The position numbers and the translations under genes are program-made. A DNA stretch of 64,000 bases from Sphagnum magellanicum (Eukaryota > Streptophyta > Sphagnopsida > Sphagnales > Sphagnaceae): contig CM038919.1 of assembly GCA_021904315.1 (NCBI GenBank), forward strand, positions 15,307,666 to 15,371,665, given 5' to 3'. A model generated the notes under the pieces. That model did no database searches and was not told the origin of the DNA. It saw only the letters and a program-made list of their open reading frames with translations. Below are positions 36,741-49,992 of the stretch, one piece after another. The stretch's first letter is position 1; every line of letters begins with the position of its first letter.

Positions 36741-38655
36741 CCAAAAGTGTTGCGAGCCAAGGAACGTGCCCCAACTTGGTATCCTTCTGTTGTTTTCACC
36801 TTAGACTCACATTTGAATCTATCAAAGAGCGTGGGAGTGCATCATTACCTCAGTGTTAACACCAATAAGCTTGCAATACATGCATTCATTGTTATTATTG
36901 TAAGTTGTAATGAACTCCCCTTCATGGGTGCCCACTAGTGGTGGTCAAAATTGCATAAAAACCTTTAAGAAGCCTCTTGCATCGATACATCCAGTGAAAG
37001 GGCTTACCCAAGAAAATTCATTCATACACAATTCAAACTCAACCAATTTTGTGCCCAAGTTTTTTAGCATCACATTCTATCATGGGCGATATATAGTAAA
37101 AGGAATATGAAATTCTCCTTTGGTACCTTATATCAAAATTGACAAAAAGAATAAGCGTGAATTTTTTTTTCATTTTTGGGATTTTTTTGGGGCGATAAAT
37201 GAAAAATGATTCTTTCTAACTTATTTTATTTGATGAACTACTCTCAAAACTACAATTTTTTTAGTTGTAAAAAAAAGCAACAAAAGGAAAAGGTGAGAAA
37301 CTTTAATGTAAAAGCCTTTGGTTGGTGTCAATGGAAAATGGATTTCATTTGGTAGATCCAATATAGTTGCACAATGTCAAAAAAATTGCTCAAGAGATAT
37401 GGTATTGCCCCCTTACACCATTCTTTAATATGTGGAAAACATTGTGCCACATTCAACTGTAATTAATGATTTAAAATAAAACTATATAGTGATCTAAACC
37501 TTAAACTGCATACAAATTTGTGGTGAATAAACCAATAGACCAACCTATATGGAGTTCATTAGGACCACCACATATGGCCCTTATGGGACAAATTAATGTT
37601 GCAAAAAATCCACCAAAATGTCAACAACACTTCAAAGATTTTCAATGTCTACCTTTTCATTCCCCTAAAATTGACAACTCAATTGAAATCAAAAGTCATA
37701 CTTTCACAAGTTTGTTTGACAATTTAGAAAAGCATATAAATTCTTTTGGTATTCATTGCAAAATTTAGGAGCAAGAATTTATATATGATGTTCTTTTATC
37801 TTGCAAACACCATTGATTAATGAACAAGCATCGACGATAAGCTTGACACTAGCAAGCAAAGGGTCAAGTGTAATATCCTCCACTAGCATAGGTTGGCTTA
37901 ATTATTGACCATGTGGCCCTATCACAGGTGTTGAAGCATTACTAAAATAGAAACCATCAACATGAGATTCCTTTACCAAGTACCTCAAGCTATCTATAAT
38001 TTGCATTAGAAATTGTCCCCACCATCATTCTTTAAAACCCATCAACCGTCACACATGGATAGACAATCAAAGATCAAAACTTTAACCTTCAAACTAAGTG
38101 TGTTGTGTCTTAATCTATTGTATTTGTAAATGGGCAATCCATTTTCATGTTTCCTAATGTGAATATAAATTTTTGGTCTTTGTTTTTTTCTCCAAAAGAA
38201 TCCACATTCATTGATGTTTTCTCTCCTTGATGGGTCATTTTATTCTTGTTAACCAATTTGGAGCTTCAGCTCATGCAAAAAAAAACTTAAGAAGTTTTAG
38301 CCATGCATGAATGAACACTTCATTAGGAAAGTGGAATATCAAACAAAGTCCAACAACGAATGTACATTGTTGAAAGAAAATTTTACCAATTTTAGGACAA
38401 TTGGATGATTGTAGTTGAATGAGTTGGAAATTCCAAAGTCCAATTTCAAGATTCTGCTTCATCAAAGAGCATGTATTCTTGTGAGTCAAAATTCCTCTTT
38501 TTGATCTCATGAGCTAGAGTTCATGAGCTTAGTATTATGAATTAGACTTCCTCACATCACCACAAGCCATAGAACTCATAATACTGAGAGATAATATGGC
38601 AATTGACAATTAAAAACTGATGCAATTATTGCATCTATGTGCAAGGAAGAGGAGC
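36741..38655. other. intergenic DNA, no gene seen
   Basis: Short open frames only. The downstream half of the helicase (after motif V) would be expected here on the minus strand, and I could not find it. Confidence 0.4.
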
Positions 38656-41600
38656 TCACACAACCTCATCAATGGTGATATTAGTTTCGGCAATGTTTGT
38701 GGCAAGAACAATCTTGAGGACACTAAAACAAAAACCACCAAGCCCATAAGTTATAATATGAAAGGAGGATTACAAGTGAGGAAGATAAAGATGGCACCAA
38801 CCTTCTGGGCCTGCCCACTCCCCAACACCAAGGCCTTCCCTTTTCTCTTTTCAACATCTCCATCATTGGCTATAAGGAAGCCATACTTGGCAAATGGCTC
38901 GAACTCTAATTGCAAAATTGAACAATTCAATGTCTCAATTAACTCAAAGTTGATGATACTCTCATCAACCACACTCAAAGATTGTTGAGTGGCATTGTTG
39001 TACAAGCCATTGGCTATAGTTGCGAAATCACCATGATCATCAAGCCCTAATTCCCAGTTGTCTATTTCCTCCATGAGTGAAGAAATCCCTAGCTAACAAG
39101 TCTAGTTGATTGAGAGACATCTTTTGTTGGTGTAGTTTTTTTTTCTAATGATATTGCGTGAATTGCGTCCCACTTTTCAACCTATCAACTCCAATGCATC
39201 TTCTAGATAAAACTCACATATAAGAATTGTGAAACCAAGAATTGTCATCATAGGAGGGTTGTTCCCTAGGCCTTGTTTGAAGTAGTTAGCAAAAAGACCC
39301 ACATACATTGTTGCTGAGATTAGAATCACATGAAGAGTGTGGTTACTCCTAGCAAGTCACATCAAACACAATCAACATAACTCAACTCACCTTTGTTGAG
39401 CAGCTTGAAAGCCATTAGATATGTGCAAGCAAACATCACATTAAGGTTTGTTAATTTCAGAATGCTAACACTAGATATGTACAAACTTGGCATTCTTGTG
39501 TCCTCTTATGGGCATGAGTCTCTAAAATAACATAAGAGATTGTTGAGTTTTGTGTAAACAAAAGGGTTCACGCAGTTCAAGATCCATTACATTCACATTG
39601 GGGGTTGGGGGTTCGTTGCACTATGTTTGCAAAAACCAATGCAATGTGAGCGACAATTGTCCAATCTAATAAAATAACCACATGTAAACAAAAGAACTTA
39701 AATACTACTTCTTAGTCTACAACACCGTTAACCATAAGTATGTTTGTATCTAAAATCATAAAACTTTGCACAATAGTCCACCACACCCATTTGTAAAAAA
39801 TCTAAATCAATCCCCTACAACCCACAAGCAAATGTTTGTAGCACATGACAACAATCCATAAAAGATTATGCCTAGTAGGAAAGTTGGATCTATAAGAAGA
39901 CATGTAGTTGCTGACATCCATGGATTGAAATTGAGAAAGTCCAATGATGAAATAAACTCATAGTCTCACCAACAATTTGGCTACGCTCCTTTGATACACA
40001 ATCAACTAACCTAATGGTAAACAATCTTTTCGGTTCTGTGCAAATTATGTTACACTTGACACCTTTGTCCATTTCAATGTAGTCCTCAAGGACATATTGT
40101 GGTACCTATAGAGCCAACAAGGTATGCACCATTGTGAACATATATAGACAGGCAACAAAATCACAAAGAAAATTATTCATGGTAATGATGCCGTAATCAC
40201 ACCCACAATCCTAATTACACAGTATGAACACATAGGACCATGTTGTGAGATAGAATAGATAGATCCTCCTCTTGACATTGTGAAATGAAGTGTACAATTG
40301 AGAGAGGCATGCATGTACATGTGTACCCTTTTCATAACATGTCTGGCCACAAACTATAATGACAAAACAATTGTTAAAAGCTTTAAGCAAATCACCCCTA
40401 TACTTGTATGCCAATAGCTTTGCCTTGATCCTTCACATCTCAAAATGCCTTCCTGATTTTTTCCATGCCTCCCACTCCTCCTTTAGTCTCCAACTCTCCA
40501 CACTAGTGTCATGAACTTGCAACAATTTCCTGCTTGTCTTGTGCAGCCTATGACTTGCAATATCTAAAAGCATTAGCATCTATTCTCTGTCATTTCTATC
40601 TGGAACATTTGGCTTCTTCACATTATCATCCTTTATAGGGTTTAGTTCAAAGGCTCCACTATGTTGCATTTTTCTTAATGTTGGGGGAACATATGCTATG
40701 AATAGAGTATTTGAAGAATTGACAATTGTTATGGGATGTGTAGAAGCTAGAGACGTTTCCTTTGCATTGGAAGAAAATGAAGATATGGATTGATCTTCCC
40801 CTCTAGCCAACATTTCAATATTTGGGTTTGTGGTTCTAATCGTTGTTTCATTTTCATAATCCAAGACATCTTCATTTAGTGAGGTCTTTTGCAGCAAATT
40901 GTGCACCAAATCTCTAGTTGTGACAATTAGGTCATACAACATCAGTGCACCCACCAATTACAATGTAAAATTCCCCACATTTTTTTTCTTAATTCCAGTA
41001 GAAATTCAAGACTATGATTCTTGTTTTTGAAAACAATAATTGGCACTTCATGGGGATAATGGCACCCGGCAGGTATCCTCACCTGCACACGATGAACTTC
41101 ATTACATGGAACTGAATTTGCATTCAGATTTGCTTTTGAAAATAAGGACCACAACTTTCTCATGGAACACAAGATGGGTTGCAAACCTTGAAACACAGGA
41201 ACACTGAATCAATGGATTATTTACCTCCATGTTCAGTGGCACATCAACATTTGTTTCAGATGTTATGGGAAACTACATGAAGTCTTTAGTCAAGTAGGTG
41301 TTTTCCTCTTCAAATATGGATTGTAAGGCCACCACTTCTTTTGTTCTCTTCTTTACAATATTTTTGGCAGACTGGCTTGCTCCATTTTTAGTAGATACAA
41401 GAGCCCAATCTTCAATGAGTGTCTTTAATAAGGTACACAAGTTAAAGACTCATTCCCATTGGCGTCCACCAAAGCTACCATACAATCATCGGTAGCATAT
41501 TCGTACTATTATAATTATAGCATGCTTTCATCCCATTCGTTTGCAAAACCATTGGAAAATTCATTGGATCATTGTTTTCCTTTCACCAATACATGGACAG

Positions 41601-42457
41601 CAGCCTTAGACAATTTTGCCGCAAATTTGGTTGGTAATTCATGCTCTGGCACATTCAGTACTAGCTAGTCTTGGGTTCTTATGAGCTCCTTATGCTCAAT
41701 AAGAGCCACATTCACATGTTGTTGCTTGAATCCAAAACGTAGCAGCTGAGGCATTTGATGACACCCTATTTGTTGTAAAAGGTGATAACATCTCTCTTTA
41801 ATGAGAACTTTTTTCTCTATACTCCAACTTAGCAGCACCCTGTACCCAGACTTTAAAGTTAGGCTCTTTAACCCTAGGTACATTGCAATAGACATGTGAA
41901 CAAACAAATGGTTTGCAAAGGATAAGCACCGACTTAGAGCCCCACAATCCCTAACATTGACTTGCAAAAACATTCAATAGTAAATGAGACTCTCAATACT
42001 ACAGTACCTGAGATGCTTTGTCTTTGAAAATGGTTATGACCAAATCCTGCTTGTAATTGTATGGTTTGCTAGCTAATGGTCCCATTAGGCTTTGAAAGAT
42101 TTTTCAAGCTTTTCAAATATCCTACTTGTGGCCAGGTCTTTTGTCATCCCTTCACCATGTTCATTTTTATCAGTTTCCAATTCCCAAGTCATGTCATTGA
42201 TTTTATTATGGGCATAATCCACCACATCTGATCCCTTTAGTATGTCTTCCATTAACTTCCGGTTATCTTCACTCATAAATAAAGACAGTGTGTAGTTCCT
42301 TCTGTATTAGTGCAAGCTTTGGCTTTGGTTGAGGAGGATGCTCCTTCAAATATGTTTTCTGCCTTTTTGCAATAGTATCAAGTTCTAGCCAATCCTGTTT
42401 GTAGTCTTCACCAAGGACACAGTCTAGCCTACAACAATAAAATATATCAGTGAACAA
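38656..42457 (-). pseudogene. DExH-box RNA helicase pseudogene (DHX29/DHX57/DExH7-like)
   Basis: Reading down the minus strand, pieces appear in family order. A basic segment ends PPQPKPKLALIQKELH (42.3 kb). An RWD-like stretch has PAGCHYPHEVPIIVFKN (41.1 kb). A linker has RLKEEWEAWKKSGRHFE (40.5 kb). Motif I follows in AYKYRGDLLKAF...VIIVCGQTCYEKGTH (40.3 kb), then motif Ia in CNIICTEPKRL (40.0 kb), motif III in VILISATMYVGLFANYF (39.3 kb), SIINFELIETL (38.9 kb), GAIFIFL (38.8 kb) and motif V in LATNIAETNITIDEVV (38.7 kb). The family unwinds structured RNA, for example in translation. Motif I has lost the invariant Gly and Thr of GxGKT, motif II (DEVH) was not found, and the segment between GAIFIFL and motif V is missing. 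The C-terminal HA2 and OB regions are absent. Introns are retained, so it is not a processed copy. Family placement is firm, exact subfamily less so. Confidence 0.75.
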
Positions 42458-45400
42458 AAGAATCTATATGGTTCAGACAAGAACCTGACAATTACCAATG
42501 GAAAAACCCATTACCTGTTTGGAAACACTGGTTAAGTTAAGAAACTCTAAAGAACTAGTTAAAAACACAAAGAGGGAACCTTCGATTGTCCATCAAATGA
42601 TGAAGAACCACAATTAAGGCCCAGTGTTGAGCACCAACTAGATGGTTGCCACAAGCTTCAAATAGAAGCTAATTACTCTACTAATCTTTAGACTATCTTT
42701 CAGATGCTAAAACTATGGATAATCCCAACTCCTCAGCATGTACAAAATACATCAACTATTTTTTCTTATTTCTAAGAAATCAACTGACTACCCAGGATGT
42801 TCATTAGCAAGATACACTCAACTACACAAAACTTTTGAATTATATATCATCTCCTATAGATTTCAAATTTTTAGAAATCATTGATTTGTCATGTATTCTG
42901 ATACAACCTTCATTTTACTTTTTGTTGGGCAATTGAACAGGTCTATCACAGGACTTTGATAGTTTAATACTTTGTTAAACAACACATTTGGTTTCATATT
43001 TGAGACAATTTTGGCATCTACAACCCACCTGTGCCATGAAGGTGTCGTGAGAATGTTCAATTAAGTGGTGAACTTATGCAATACAACAAAGAGACCTCCA
43101 GTTCTATGCACACAAGGAAAGAAAATGTGCTCTTACCAATGGCCTGTTCCACATCAGATTTCTCCACATGTTCTAACTTCTTCACTTGGGTGAGCTTTGC
43201 ATCTTCAGTTGTTTTGACATGACAATTTCTAGGAACTACGAGTGTATTGGATCTTTCATTACCACCATCCCGCTGCTCGCAGTTAAATGTTTGTCTTGTT
43301 TCCTTATTCATGTGGTTTGCAACCCCATTCTCAAGGCACACCACCCCCCTTTGTCACTAGAGCCATGAGGTTTGTCTCTTTCTCATTCTTAGGTTTATCT
43401 AGCCCATTTTTGACAACTTAACCCCAAACACAACTGCAAAGTACTCTAGTTTAGTGATATCATTCAGAACACCTTCAACATTGTGATTTTGACAAATACT
43501 CTTGCTACCTTCATGAATTGAAGCATGTCACAGTAGCATGCCACAATCAATATCTTTTTCCTCTTGGCATGATGACCATTTTCTGTCACCCCTTGATCTT
43601 TAGTGTTGCTACTGCCTTCACCTTCCTTTACATAATTGTTGGCTATGTTTCTTAAAGCACTTCCTCCTTCTACTGCTACTCTTTCTAAGCCAGCAATAGG
43701 TGTGGAGACAAGGTTGTGAAAAACAAACACTAGTAAGTTCATCCATTCTACTCTGGAATTCAAGGGGTGGTGTTCTCTCTCTCTTTGTGTTTACCACTCT
43801 GCTCATTGCAAGGATAAGACTTCCTAAAGGATGACAACAAATAAAAGTTCCATTTTCTTCAGCATACCCTTTCAGGACCAGCATCCCAACAAATGTAGAA
43901 TGAATCAAGAGACTCTATGAATGCCACTCTTCTAGCAACAAGATCCTAATGTAAGTTATCTGTTGCCATCTCTATTAACCCAAATTGCATTATGCCACCT
44001 CAAAAGCAATAGCACTTCCTTGTGTTTTTCTATTTTTGGATCTAGGACTAAAAAATGTCACAAAATACCAAACCCAAAAGAATTTCCAAGCACCCACACA
44101 AAGTCTCTTTCGAACCTGTTTGCCCAACCTACATTGCATGACCACAAACCTAGAATTATTACAAGTTGTAGCAACAATTGAACTTGAAACCAAAAAAATT
44201 GGCAACTACTGATATCAAAAGAGTATAGAAACACACATCTCTACAGGAATCATGACCCAATTCCACAACTGCAGTGATGTGCAACAAACCCATCTTAGAA
44301 GAACTGATTCATAAGGTTCAAAGGTTAAATGGCAAGTGGAATCTAACACCACATCAATCTAACAAACCAAATTTGTAGATGTGGGTGATATCTTAATGAT
44401 GATTGAAGTGCATTCCTTTCAAATGTGCATTCTTGCTATTGAAATTGACCATATCTTGTAGTTGCAAATTGCAACAAAACTCAAAAGCATGCTAATAGAT
44501 CTAGTAAACTTCATTGCACTTGAAAAAATATGGTTAGAACTTTTTCAATATGAGAAAACCTATTAGTAAATCAAAAACTGACTATTACATGTCAAGAAAT
44601 AAAAACATCAAGAAAATTTTGATCTCAAATTTTTTTTGTTAATAAAATGTCATTCTCTAATCATATACTTCATTAATGTTTTATTTGTTTCCAATTATTG
44701 AAGTTTATAATGGAGGGCACTTTAATATTAGCTCTTCTAAATGTTTTAGTTATTGAACATATTTTTTTGAAAATTTTGAACGATCTGTCATTAAAGGTAT
44801 CATGCAAGGAAGATCCCCCTTTCTGGGATCTAGAAAAATGAGATTCAAAAAAATCCATTCAAAAGATTGATATGTGTTATAAATTACAAATCTTTAAAAA
44901 TTAGGACAGATTAGTACCTCATTGCAATCTTTATTACAAACCACAATTGAATGGAAAGCATTTCAAATGGCATTGGAAAGCAATGAATGCCAAAAGGATG
45001 TGGAATGAGGAGCTCAAGAAATGTTTGTGAAGACATACACCGATAACCTAAAATTTCTTATAGGGAGTATCTCATATGAAGCATACCAAGCATGTTGAAG
45101 CATTGGATTGGTAAATGCTACCTCCTTGACTTCTTGACATACACAACTTTTTGAACAATTGAAATCCAATCTCTAGAATTGAAGGAACACACAAGCTGAA
45201 TAAGAACTTTGAAAGGTAGCAATTGTTTATGATCAAACCTAGTTTACATTCAAACTTTCAAGTTAGAAAACATGTTTAATCCTTCCTTAGAAGAGGTTAT
45301 ATCTTTCTTTTAGAATTCAAGGTTTCTTTGCAATGTTTGCAATTTTTTGACTCTGTATAAAAGACACTTGTCTAACCTTGAAAATAGATTCACTCTCATC

Positions 45401-45549
45401 TTAGAAATACCATGTAGAAGCAACTCAGTGTGATTGCTAAACAATCTAAAGCTTTTGAACATGCCAAAAAATTGTCCATGTCTCTTTCTAGTGACTCAGT
45501 ATCTGATGATCGAAGAGCATAATCAAAAATGTACTAGATGGTCAGTTAC
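42458..45549 (-). other. region between helicase remnant and hydrolase exons
   Basis: Several short minus-strand frames (for example 43,057-43,344 and 43,464-43,908) could be diverged N-terminal helicase sequence or chance. No motif settles it. I searched this stretch for the C-terminal exons of the neighbouring hydrolase (the GPPGP and GHCPHDDRP-type motifs) without success. Confidence 0.35.
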
Positions 45550-46990
45550 AGCTGGCTTTATCATGATAAGATTGTTGTGCCAGGATTGTTTTTACATTCT
45601 CCTTGCTCTGAAATCTGTAGAGCATCCACATGTCAGCATCCTCTCAAGAGAAATGTTTTATGAGTGTCATTTCAAGAGTTTAACAACACAACAACAAATA
45701 AGCATGTAGGATCGATTAACAGATGAAAGCCCATGGAATATGAAGATTCAAAGGCAACAACTAATTACCTGTTAAACAAAAAGTTGGGAATCTTGCATGT
45801 TTGAAGTAGATACTCAACTACTACAAAGATGGGGCCTACCAACTTGAGGACTAGGCCATCTTGTTGAAGGCCCTTCCTATTCATGCCTCCAGCACAATTC
45901 AGTAATACTATCCCCCTGTTGTCATTGTTATACATGTTAAGTTCTTGTGTATATATTCATAGAATCCTTGAACAAGATTGATGCAAAAATTGACAGAAAA
46001 ACATGACAAAATGAAGTTCTAATTTACAAGGAAGTCCTCGTTATTCTCAACATCAATGGTTGGCTAAATCTATTCCAACCAATTCAACTACAGCTCCCTC
46101 TGCTCTATCCAAGCCTGGCTTCATATCACCATGAAAGTAGGCAAAATCATAGTACTCCACATACTTGAACAGTTCACTATCTGCCTTTGCAGCAGCTGAT
46201 AACACTATGAGTGATCCTATTGAGTTTCCAAGCAGCACTGCACCCTCATGAGTAAATTCGTCAGCAAAATCTGCATTCAACAGATAAGGTAACAACATCT
46301 GTCAAAAACAACCCCATCATTGATTGATTAGTTATTGCATCTGTGCAATCAATGTTTCATGGTGTTGTTTGTTTGTTCACATGCAATGCTGTACAAGAAT
46401 AAACCAAGGTATAAGAATAATATTTAATACTGTGAATGAAGCAAATGCACAAATATAACAGTCTCTACAGAGTGTGCAGGAACCTTCTAAGGCTTGTGAA
46501 GTGGGTGTGACCAAAAAAATGAGTCAAACACAACAAGATGATTGAGGGAATGAAGACACACCACACACAAGATCTGCCCACAATTCAGGCCCATACTCTA
46601 CATTTTCTGGTTTATCTGAAGCTCCAAAACCCAAAAGATCAATTGCATACACTCTATAGTTCTCAGCCAAATATGGAATCAATCTTGCAAAGTGTCCCGC
46701 GTTTCCACCTATCACATGATAAACATGCATTCAACTGACAGCTCCCTAATTATGCCCTAAATACAGAGAAAACAGGGGTTCTGAAAACTCCAAGCCAGAA
46801 TTGTTGATGATTTCAGCAGCCTCTCTATACTGTAATCCTAGAGAACACAATGAGGATAATTACCAAAGCCATGAATCAAAATGAGTGGCTTGCCACAGCC
46901 TGCCACAACATAGTTGACTTTATTTCCTCTGTCACCATCCACCAAAACATGCCACTTTGAGAGGACATCCCAGAGCAAATATTTCTGGTA
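45550..46990 (-). CDS. alpha/beta hydrolase, CLD1/pheophytinase-like, five internal exons (partial)
   Basis: Exons on the minus strand are 46,990-46,864, 46,708-46,562, 46,270-46,165, 45,915-45,769 and 45,614-45,550 (last end uncertain). All other introns have GT..AG borders, are 154-291 bp long and keep the frame. The joined product shows strand and oxyanion motif LILIHGFG, then YRVYAIDLLGFGASDKPENV, nucleophile elbow LLGNSIGS (Ser is the nucleophile), GIVLLNCAGGMNRKG and SKENVKTILAQQ. This order is that of Arabidopsis chlorophyll dephytylase 1 (CLD1, At5g38520) and its relatives in the pheophytinase group, plastid enzymes that remove phytol from chlorophyll or pheophytin. The N-terminal transit region and the C-terminal part with the catalytic Asp and His are not seen. 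No stop or frameshift occurs in the five exons, so this is either a young fragment or a gene with long outer introns. Confidence 0.8.
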
Positions 46991-49009
46991 CTAAACCACA
47001 TCCGTCATTTGGGAACACAAACAAGAATTGACAGGAACTAATGCAGGAGAAGAAGGCTGATGTAATCCTGAATGAAACATGCCAGAATTATGTATATTCT
47101 CCACACATTAGCAAAATTCAATATTGCACCATGCAGCTTCAAGTGCAATCAAAGACCCATAGGTACAATGCAAAAGAGCCATCCATACCTCCAGGGCCAG
47201 TAGTTTGTCTTGAAAAGCAAAACCAGCAAAGCATCATCGAATGCCTGGATGCTCTTAATCAACATTGAAAGGGCAACCTCTTCTCCACTTCAATCTGCAT
47301 GGTCACTGAGCCACCTCTAAGCCCTCCTTATTTGAATGGACCAAGACGAGCATCCCCTACTCCATCAAGATCCAGCACTTGTGACTGCAGTCTACACAAA
47401 AAAATACATGCATCAAACATGGTATAGAAGAAGTACAGCAATGCATGGGCCACTGAATAAATCACACTTAATTGTTTGAAGAAATATCCCATCTTATACA
47501 ACCTTTTGTACAATGATAATACACGTAACTCATAGAAACCATCCTAACCTAAGCTCCTGTCTATGAAAAAGTTCATAAAAACAGAAGTAACACTTTGAAC
47601 AACTTTTCCAACTGATTTATTTGTGACTTTCTGGAATTGCTACCGATAGCCATTTTCAGGTCTTTTATAGAAGAGGAGAACATAAGGCAGTGCAGTTAGT
47701 TACATGGTTTGACACAAGGGAGACAGAAGACAAAATGAGGTGAGCATGTGACTTTGAAGGGGCATCCATCCATGTGTGCAAAGTAACTCTCACTGCTGGC
47801 AACAGCCCCTCCTATATAGGACTCCATATTTCCTCCGGTGCTGTTGCCTGCACCCAAGAAGGAGCATTAACCTTTGGGAAATGAACGATGATATTGTGGC
47901 TGCCACCCTCACTGAGGGCTCACTAAAATGCTGGAACGTACATTTTTTTGGGGATTTATAACCTTTCCAGACTTCCTAAACAAAACTCTTCACACAAGCA
48001 TTCACTTTCTCTATTCATATAGAAATTATAACCAGGAAATCCTTGACTTGCAAAAAAGGCACACAATTACACAGGGACATGATTTATATTGTGTTTGGAA
48101 AGGGCATATGTTGGTATGCAAATGAACTTTCAAAAAAAAAGTGAACAGTAGCTACTCTTTGTCCCCATACACTTAGCATTGATACTTTGTCTTCCATCCC
48201 TGCATTTGCTCAATATCCTAAAACAGAACACCATCCTAACTTATATTTCAGTTTAATGCCAACGGTAAGGATGATTCTCAGGTTGCTTGAAGTTTTGTGT
48301 CTAATTCCTTCTGCACGGAAAGTCCTTGACAGTTTCTTGATGTTTGGCAACACTCAGTTGCCAACTTCTCAGTAATCATCAACATTAGACTTCCCTTCCT
48401 GAGGTTCACAAATTCTTGGGGAAAAAGCCCCTTGAGAAACCTCATGGAACTATGAAAGTGGGTTGCTCCCTGCTTTCCATGTGATGAGTGGATTTGGCTT
48501 CAAGTGAAACACAGTCCATACATAAACCCTATCATTCTGAAACACACTTGGCCTTGTTGAAAGGAAGTAGTTAGCTTCAGGGTGTTTTAATAAGCAAAAG
48601 ACTTGGCAACTGCACTAAATAAAGTGATCACCATGGCAATTCCTTCATGATCTCCTTTCTTGAAAAATTGACTGTGATACCCTCTTGCTAAGAATGAGGT
48701 ATCATTCAATATGCCAAATCAGGTTAAATTAACAGCATTCACCTTTAGGATCTTGACCATACCTCAAATTCAATATATTGTCACCCCTCCCACCCTTATG
48801 GTGTTTGTCATTCAATAATCTTGCACATAGTAAGGTCTTCAAAATTATCAGATTTCACATACTTCTCCCAATGTGAAAATGTGTCATCACTTCCTTGACA
48901 AATGAGGTTTGATATCCTCATCTATGATTTTTTTCTCTGCACATCTTTACATTAGTGGTAACCATGCCTGCAAGGCACAGATTTGTGGGATACGGTTTGG
49001 GAAGCAAGG
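46991..49009. other. region between hydrolase exons and MITE, no gene assigned
   Basis: I looked here on the minus strand for the N terminus of the hydrolase and for the CW-type zinc finger exons expected after the B3-factor exon at 50.0 kb. Neither was recognised. A frame near 47,200-47,290 ends in a plausible donor but has a stop in the phase needed to join the hydrolase. Confidence 0.4.
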
Positions 49010-49260
49010 TACGGTTACAGGTGGGGTAGGTAGGTGCGTGTGCCATAGGTAGGTAAGTAGGTAGGTATGTGCGTGGTGCAATGGGACGGACTCTGGAGGT
49101 GGCAACCGAAATTCGAAATTTGGGGGGGGGAGAGGGGTGTCGGGCGGGGTGGGAAGTGGGGTGAAGAGGGTGGTGGTGTGTTGTGAACTGGGTGTGCCAA
49201 CGGCGGCAAGTTTCGGTTAATAATAGTGTTTATTTTATTTTATTTTATTTTCTGCCCCGG
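49010..49260. repeat. low-complexity G-rich and GGTA repeats
   Basis: GGTAGGTA-type microsatellite (49,020-49,070), a G tract near 49,122-49,130, GGGTGG-rich sequence to 49,190 and (TTTTA)n at about 49,230-49,250. Confidence 0.7.
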
Positions 49261-49369
49261 AATTAACACCCTAACCTTACTTAATAAAGTTGAGACAAGT
49301 GGTATTAAATTTCAACCTGCGTTTTGTCACTATGTAATCTGCCCGCCTCCAAAAGGATAATAATTTCAA

Positions 49370-49579
49370 GTGTATTCACACTTGGTGTTAGGGACTCTAA
49401 TGTTGAGTCCCCTAACACCATGCTAGTCATTTAGGACTTACACCTACTTACCATGAACATTTTATGTTGAGTTAACATTCACTTAACATTAAGCTATCTC
49501 CCATTTAACATTGGGTGCCACCTAGGATGCCACCTAGATTTTTATTTACCACTGACTTAACATCAAGTGTGAATGCACC
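49370..49579. mobile_element. small TIR element (MITE-like), copy 2
   Basis: It starts GTGTATTCACACTTGGTGTTA and ends TAACATCAAGTGTGAATGCACC, a 21 bp near-perfect terminal inverted repeat that matches the ends of the element at 23,899. The interior shares ATTAAGCTA, TTAACATTCACTTAACAT and CATGGTAAG-type words in inverted sense. The length is 210 bp and it is non-coding. No clear target duplication was seen. Confidence 0.7.
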
Positions 49580-49642
49580 ATTAACTTCCTCATAACCGGC
49601 CCCCCAGGTGAGAGAGAGAGTCGAAGGTGGTTATTTTCGAGA

Positions 49643-49864
49643 CTCCTGCCACTCCAAGGGAGTTAGCCCAGTGAACAGCCCAGGTTACCCACACACAGTA
49701 AAATTATGCTTTGTAAATCTCATTTTGTCTTTGTGTAACTGTCATAAAGGTAACTCTTGTCACTCCAAGGGAGTTAGCCCAGTGAATAGCGCAAGTTACC
49801 CACATACAGTAAAATTATGCTTTGTAAATCTCATTTTGTCCTGGTGTAACTGTCATAAAAATAA
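49643..49864. repeat. 111 bp tandem duplication
   Basis: CTCCTGCCACTCCAAGGGAG (49,643) recurs as CTCTTGTCACTCCAAGGGAG (49,754). The copies continue through GTTAGCCCAGTGAA, GTTACCCACA and AAAATTATGCTTTGTAAATC with under 10 percent difference. It is a recent duplication without coding content. Confidence 0.9.
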
Positions 49865-49992
49865 TCGTCACAGACAAACACACTGACAGACGTAATGAAT
49901 TAATATATAAGATTGAACATTTACAAGTATCATTTCTAACACCTAGAAATAAGAGATGTACAAAATTGGGAGGAAATAATATGGTCACATAC

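Noticed and set aside
47200..47290. Possible N-terminal exon of the hydrolase ending at a gtatgg donor
   Set aside because: The phase needed to join the exon at 46,990 has an in-frame TGA and no family motif supports it.
49015..49209. Proline-rich minus-strand frame
   Set aside because: Produced by G-rich low-complexity sequence and a GGTA microsatellite.
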